Of a stretch of 64,000 nt of DNA, positions 59,358 to 64,000 are shown piece by piece (within the stretch, counting starts at the first letter, position 1; each line of letters begins with the position of its first letter). The stretch comes from JACNJU01 sp964490815 (GTDB lineage: Bacteria; Pseudomonadota; Alphaproteobacteria; Rhodospirillales; JABHCV01), in assembly GCA_964490815.1 (NCBI GenBank), contig CAZBEC010000007.1:124001-188000 (forward strand), written 5' to 3'. The translations under genes were made by a program, and so were the position numbers. Under the pieces are notes generated by a model. The model was not told the DNA's origin and did no database searches. It saw only the letters and a list, made by a program, of their open reading frames with translations.

Positions 59358-62300
59358 ATGGTGCAAACGGGGACTAGCGAACAATTTTCGCATACGATTG
59401 AGAACTTCCAGATATTGCATGCCGAAAGCGGCGGCTTGCTTACGATCCCAGGCGACTCCTGGCTTCTAAAAGCTGATTTTGCGCCCCAGGGTTCTGATTT
59501 GTTGCTGACCGGCCCTGACGGCGCACAGGTTCTGATCCGCGACTTTTTCAATCTTGATGTCCCGCCCGATCTTGTCACCGACACCGGAGCGATGATCCCT
59601 GCTGAATTGGCCGCCAGGCTGGCGGGTCCCAGCGCACCGGGACAATTTGCATTGCTGGAAAACGGTCCCTTTGCTGAAATCGCGCAAGCCGCCGAATCCA
59701 TCGGCCGGGTTGAGGCCACCGACGGGCTTGTGGAAGCCATCCGTGTCGACGGCACCAAGGTGGAACTCGCCAAGGGCGACGACATCTTCCAGGGCGATAC
59801 GCTGATTACGGGCGAGGGCGCGGCCGTCGGTATTACATTCGTAGACGACACCACCTTCTCGCTGGGTGAGGAAGGCCGAATGGTGATCGACGAAATGGTC
59901 TACGATCCGGCGACCCAGGAAGGCGCCTTCAGCGCCAATCTGGTGCAGGGCGTGTTCTCGTTCGTCAGCGGCGAAATCGCCAAGACCGGGGCCGATGCGA
60001 TGACGGTGAGCACGCCGGTCGCCACCATCGGCATCCGCGGTACCAAGGTTGCGGGCCGGGCCGGGGCGGAAGGCTCGCAGAATACCATCTCGCTGCTGCC
60101 GGAAACCAACCCCGATGGCACTCAATCAGTGGGACAACTGGCGGTGGCTCCTCTCGGGGGCGGCGGACCACCGGTTGTACTGAGTTCTATCGGCGCAACG
60201 GTTCAAATGACGAGCGCATTTGAACCGGTACCCCCGCCGGTGGTTTTCTCCCAGGAACAGATTCAACAGAATTTCGGGTCAACCCTTACAACGTTGACGA
60301 CGACGGCGGCCGCTAAATCCAGTGCCGAGGCCGAGCAGGCCGCTCAGGAAGCCGAGCAGGCCGAGGCTGAAGCTCAGCAGGCTGAAGCTGAGGCGGATCA
60401 AGCAGCTGCAGAAGCCGACGCAGCAGCAGCTGAGGCCGAAGCGGCAGCGGCGGAAGCCGAAGCGGCGGCGGCGGAAGCTGAAGCGGCAGCGGCGGAAGCT
60501 GAAGCGGCGGGTGATGAAGAGGCAATCGCGGCTGCCGAAGCGGCGGCGGCGGAAGCTGAAGCGGCGGCGGCGGAAGCTGAAGCTAAGGCGGCAGAGGCTC
60601 AGGCTCAGGCGGCGGAAGCTGAAGCGGCCGCAGCGGAAGCTGAAGCTGCGCAAGCGGAAGCTGAAGCAGCGGCGGCGGAGGCAGAACAAACAGCCCAAAT
60701 AAGCGAACAGGCCAACAACGAAATGCAGGCGCAGGCCGAAGCCTTCGCGACCTTCGGTGGACCGCCTGGCGACGCTCCACCAGATGACGGTGGACCAACA
60801 GAAGCCCCGAAAGAAGTCAGTGACGGAGACGGTCTGCCACAAGGCGAAGGCGATCCCGCAGGGGAAGGCGATCCATTGGCGGATGGCGACCCATTAGCCG
60901 AAGGTGATCCCTTAGCGGATGGCGACCCATTGGCCGAAGGTGATCCCTTGGCGGAGGGTGATCCATTGACAGAAGGTGACGGCCTACCACTTGGCGAAGC
61001 AGATGGCCCCTTGACAGGAGACGGCCCTCTGACAGTGGACGATCCCTTTACTGATGATAATCCATTTTCCGATGACAATCCTTTCGGGGATAGTAATCCT
61101 CTAATTGGTGACAACCCTTTCAACGATGATGGCCCCCTTCTTGGAGGACCTTCCACGGATGACATCCTGTTCGGTGGCGATGATCCGTTTGATGATCCGT
61201 TTTCGGATTTTGCTTTTGATCCCCTGAACGACCCCTTGAATGACCCATTTTTCGATCCGATTTTCTTTGAGCCACAGGAACAGTTTAATCCCGAAAACCT
61301 TACGCCTGAGCAACAAATCGAAGCGAGTATCAACGTCGCCGAAATGATCATTGCAGCGGTCGCCAACTTCGCCGTAGATTCAACGTCGGTGGGCGCGACG
61401 CTGCCGTTTACATCCAACCCGCTGGGCGATAACGCCTCGGGCGCGACTTTCACTGGCGTCGATTTCGGCACCATCAACGGCGTCTCTTACTCACTGGGGG
61501 CCGGGCTGGTTCTTTCCAGTGGCGATGCGACTCCGCCCACCACCAATTCCACCCCCTATTATTCCTTCAGTTCGGGCGGCGCGGTTGGAACCATGAATAT
61601 CGGCGGAGTCAACAAAGCCACTTATGACGCCACGGTGCTGACCTTCGATGTCACCATTACCGACGCCACCGTCACTGGTCTAGTCTACAACTGGATGTTC
61701 GGGACCGAAGAATTCCCCGACTTCGGTTACACCTATACGGACTTCGCCGCAGTCTATGTGGGAGGCACCAATTATTTGGCCTTTGATGACGGCTCGCCGG
61801 TTCAGTTCGTCACCACCGGCGGCTCCACCGATGCCGAAGATGCAACGATTGACTACTTCTACGACAACACGTCCTCGGGCCTGAACATTGAATATAACGC
61901 TGTCACCGCCCCGGCCTATATGGCTGCACCCATCGGCACCGGCACAACGACCATTCGCATTGTTGCCGCCGACACCAACGACGACGCCTACGACAGCTCG
62001 CTCTATATCTCACCTGTTTCACTGGCTTACGCTTTTTCCAGCGCAACCAACGGCACTGACGTGCTGGCTGGTACTTCCGGGGATGACACGCTGGCCGCAA
62101 ACGGCAGCGATACCGGCAACGACATCGTTTTCGGCATGGGTGGTTCCGATACGATCTACGGAAATGCCGGCAATGACATCCTGCATGGCAATGATAGCGC
62201 CGATACGCTCTACGGCGGCGGTGGCGCAGATAAGCTATTCGGTGGCAACGGCAACGACAATCTCTACGGCGGGGGAACCAGCGCAAGCGGTGAACGTCTG

Positions 62301-64000
62301 GACGGTGGCGCAGGCGACGACACCTTCTACATGGATACGAATTCCACTGCCGCAACGGCTATCATCGGAGGAGCCGGCACCGACACCCTGAGGTACAACA
62401 ATTACGGCGGAAGCGTCGATTTCGACATCACAGCCTCTTCCGTTTCCGCAACCCACGACTCAAGTGTAACCGACTCGATCAGCGGAATAGAAGATATTCG
62501 CGGCGCAATCGGCAGTGATAATAGTTACACCTTCAGTGGCGATACGACGAGCCAGGGTGTTACCGATATTTATGGCGGCAACACCAATGACACCTTCACC
62601 TTTAGCGCCAATTCGACCGTTGCGTCGAATATTACGGCCATGAATGGTGATGATACCTTCAACATTGGGGCAGGAGCCGTCTTCACCGGTACAACTTTCG
62701 CCGGCGGAAGCGATAACGATACTTTCAACGTAGACGCCACCGCCCTTGACGGCGCCGTCAGGGTGATAAACGGGGGCGGGCAAACTGATACCCTGAATAT
62801 AACAGCAACGACGGACGTAAATCTAAGCGACGGCGAACTGGCCAGCTTGACTCTGCTTGAAACCTGGAAAATGCAATCGGCGGTTAATTACGTCGTCACC
62901 CTGCACTCCAACAGCATCACAACCGGACAATCGATGACAGTTGATGCCACCGGATCCACCTCGCTGGTTCTTGACGGCACTCTTGAAGACAATGGCTTTA
63001 TAACCTCTGTTACCGGGTCAGCGGGCGATGACACCATCACCCTTGGTAAAGTCGTGACCAGCGGAACCTATGCCCTGTCAACTGGCACCAATACGCTTAA
63101 TCTAGCTAACGGCACAAACACACTGACAGTTTCCGGCACCGCGCCCAGCGTCATCATGTCCGGCACCACCGCTGTCAACGACTTGACGCTTCTTTCGACT
63201 GTTTCCGGCGTCTCTTTTACCGGCACTTCGAGGGTGGATGATGTTGTCGAGTTCGCCAACGGAACCAACTCTGTTTCTCTGACTGACATCGAAGAAGTGA
63301 CGTTGGGAGGCAGCACCGTGGTAAATGAATTAACCGTCACTAATGCCCAAAACGGCACCATCTTCAATGGCGATCCAGGCTCATCTGGCAACACCCTGAA
63401 TCTGGCGGATGCCGTGAATGATGTTACCGTTGGGACCATAACGACGGTAAACGGAGGTTCGCAGGCTGACACCATAACAAACAACAGTTCATCGGGGGCG
63501 ACGATAACCGGTAACGGAGGAAATGATATTCTCACTTCCGGAAGCGGTCAGGACACCTTTACCTTTACCGCTGCCGCGACAAATGGCACCGATCTTATCA
63601 TCGGTTTCACAACGGGTGCCGGGGGCGACAAGTTGAGTTTCGGAGGGCTTGGCCTTGATGGGGCCGGTTCAGGAAGCAGCACAAGTGTTGTCGACGCTCA
63701 TAATTTTGGGGGCGATGACACCATGGCAGTAGGGAAAACCATTGCCCGGTTTGACGATGCATGGTTCGCTGGAGTTGATAGTACCGATACCTTTGCCAAT
63801 CAGGTTTCGGCTTTCATGACCTTCGTGAACGCGACGACTTTGTTTAAAGACTCCTTCGGAGCCAACGACAAGCTGGCGTTGATTGTAGATGACAGCAACT
63901 CCAGTAACGATGTCAGAATTTGGCATTGGGATGATTCAGCCGGAAACAGCGATGGCGTTATCGACAGCAATGAAATTACCGATATTGCGACCGTCGATAA
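59358..64000 (+). CDS. Giant modular surface/secreted protein 3: FecR domain, Ala/Glu rod, choice-of-anchor L, RTX (runs off the window)
   Basis: Open from the ATG at 59358 to the window edge, over 1547 codons. N-terminus as in proteins 1 and 2 (SWLLKADFAPQGSDLLLTGP; GRVEATDGLVEAIRVDGTKV), but the FecR part differs at its end (GRAGAEGSQNTISLLPETNP, then LAVAPLGGGGPPVVLSSIG). Ala/Glu heptads with hinge AGDEEAIAAA, NNEMQAQAEAFATFGGP, a GDPLAEGDPLADG linker, then a choice-of-anchor L domain (VAEMIIAAVANFAVDSTSVG; LSSGDATPPTTNS; FGTEEFPDFGYTYTDFAAVY). RTX repeats (GGSDTIYGNAGNDILHGN; GGGGADKLFGGNGNDNLYGG) and long Thr/Ser/Asn-rich beta repeats follow. GGAGG lies ten bases before the ATG. The end is not seen. 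Confidence 0.85.
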   Translation, partial: MVQTGTSEQFSHTIENFQILHAESGGLLTIPGDSWLLKADFAPQGSDLLLTGPDGAQVLIRDFFNLDVPPDLVTDTGAMIPAELAARLAGPSAPGQFALLENGPFAEIAQAAESIGRVEATDGLVEAIRVDGTKVELAKGDDIFQGDTLITGEGAAVGITFVDDTTFSLGEEGRMVIDEMVYDPATQEGAFSANLVQGVFSFVSGEIAKTGADAMTVSTPVATIGIRGTKVAGRAGAEGSQNTISLLPETNPDGTQSVGQLAVAPLGGGGPPVVLSSIGATVQMTSAFEPVPPPVVFSQEQIQQNFGSTLTTLTTTAAAKSSAEAEQAAQEAEQAEAEAQQAEAEADQAAAEADAAAAEAEAAAAEAEAAAAEAEAAAAEAEAAGDEEAIAAAEAAAAEAEAAAAEAEAKAAEAQAQAAEAEAAAAEAEAAQAEAEAAAAEAEQTAQISEQANNEMQAQAEAFATFGGPPGDAPPDDGGPTEAPKEVSDGDGLPQGEGDPAGEGDPLADGDPLAEGDPLADGDPLAEGDPLAEGDPLTEGDGLPLGEADGPLTGDGPLTVDDPFTDDNPFSDDNPFGDSNPLIGDNPFNDDGPLLGGPSTDDILFGGDDPFDDPFSDFAFDPLNDPLNDPFFDPIFFEPQEQFNPENLTPEQQIEASINVAEMIIAAVANFAVDSTSVGATLPFTSNPLGDNASGATFTGVDFGTINGVSYSLGAGLVLSSGDATPPTTNSTPYYSFSSGGAVGTMNIGGVNKATYDATVLTFDVTITDATVTGLVYNWMFGTEEFPDFGYTYTDFAAVYVGGTNYLAFDDGSPVQFVTTGGSTDAEDATIDYFYDNTSSGLNIEYNAVTAPAYMAAPIGTGTTTIRIVAADTNDDAYDSSLYISPVSLAYAFSSATNGTDVLAGTSGDDTLAANGSDTGNDIVFGMGGSDTIYGNAGNDILHGNDSADTLYGGGGADKLFGGNGNDNLYGGGTSASGERLDGGAGDDTFYMDTNSTAATAIIGGAGTDTLRYNNYGGSVDFDITASSVSATHDSSVTDSISGIEDIRGAIGSDNSYTFSGDTTSQGVTDIYGGNTNDTFTFSANSTVASNITAMNGDDTFNIGAGAVFTGTTFAGGSDNDTFNVDATALDGAVRVINGGGQTDTLNITATTDVNLSDGELASLTLLETWKMQSAVNYVVTLHSNSITTGQSMTVDATGSTSLVLDGTLEDNGFITSVTGSAGDDTITLGKVVTSGTYALSTGTNTLNLANGTNTLTVSGTAPSVIMSGTTAVNDLTLLSTVSGVSFTGTSRVDDVVEFANGTNSVSLTDIEEVTLGGSTVVNELTVTNAQNGTIFNGDPGSSGNTLNLADAVNDVTVGTITTVNGGSQADTITNNSSSGATITGNGGNDILTSGSGQDTFTFTAAATNGTDLIIGFTTGAGGDKLSFGGLGLDGAGSGSSTSVVDAHNFGGDDTMAVGKTIARFDDAWFAGVDSTDTFANQVSAFMTFVNATTLFKDSFGANDKLALIVDDSNSSNDVRIWHWDDSAGNSDGVIDSNEITDIATVD
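60325..60690 (+). repeat. Heptad DNA/protein repeat, giant gene 3
   Basis: The longest copy: about 17 AEAEAAA-type heptads with hinge AGDEEAIAAA. DNA units gcggcggaagctgaa recur almost exactly, suggesting recent expansion. Confidence 0.85.
60843..60975 (+). repeat. GDPLAEG/GDPLADG tandem repeat, giant gene 3
   Basis: Alternating units GDPLADG and GDPLAEG, about 21 bases each, replacing the GGGDPFF repeat found at the same place in giant gene 2. Confidence 0.85.

Noticed and set aside
50118..60975. CRISPR array or satellite DNA in the repeat blocks
   Set aside because: Repeats are contiguous 21-base coding units in frame, with no spacers.

Overview
The window reads as a chromosomal segment of a marine-type alphaproteobacterium, most likely a member of the Rhodospirillales. 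The basis is gene content and order: cysE-iscR-cysteine desulfurase-iscS-iscU, glnE-bcp, rne divergent from amiC-PBP1A-prfB, an EipB (DUF1849) gene, and acidic-insert RNase E. This assignment is inference. I saw no rRNA, insertion sequence, prophage or CRISPR array. One tRNA (Ser-GCT) is present.

Layout. 1-4.1 kb: a minus-strand Fe-S cluster operon (cysE, iscR, two cysteine desulfurases, iscU leaving the window). Its promoter overlaps a near-consensus IscR operator. 4.2-8.6 kb: an alpha/beta hydrolase with a strong terminator, an MBL-fold hydrolase gene cut by an in-frame amber codon, anmK, tyrS and a small unknown gene. 8.7-18.2 kb: a large AsmA/YhdP-like protein, glnE, an orphan periplasmic binding protein, bcp, fliL, and prfB with the classical programmed +1 frameshift. 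18.3-25.3 kb: cell wall genes (PBP1A, amiC) divergent from rne. 25.3-32.8 kb: aminotransferase and gamma-glutamyltransferase, M48 protease/DUF3047, DsbA-like, PDZ protein, and an eipB gene cut by a second in-frame amber. 32.8-35.3 kb: wecB and wecC, which together make UDP-ManNAcA.

35.5-46.3 kb is a metabolic island around soeABC (cytoplasmic, quinone-linked sulfite dehydrogenase). It also holds a hotdog thioesterase, a non-pyrrolysine MttB-family methyltransferase, a BASS-family transporter, two orphan binding proteins and an acyl-CoA dehydrogenase homologue. That homologue lacks the usual catalytic glutamate and carries Arg84, the features of 3-sulfinopropionyl-CoA desulfinases. A desulfinase releases sulfite and SoeABC oxidises sulfite, so the two may form one organosulfur route.

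46.5-48.7 kb carries tRNA-Ser, ybaK, a GST and mlaA. From 49.1 kb to the window end lie three tandem giant genes (1622, 1481 and >1547 codons). They share an almost identical N-terminal module (prefix strand-rich segment plus FecR domain), then an alanine/glutamate heptad-repeat rod, then a Gly/Asp/Pro-rich linker. After that each diverges completely: FG-GAP, cadherin-like, LamG and RTX in the first; helical repeats and RTX in the second; choice-of-anchor-L and RTX in the third. A leftover C-terminal fragment lies between the second and third. This array of modular surface or secreted proteins with a constant front and interchangeable back is the most novel part of the window. A perfect CRP-type palindrome lies upstream of the second gene.
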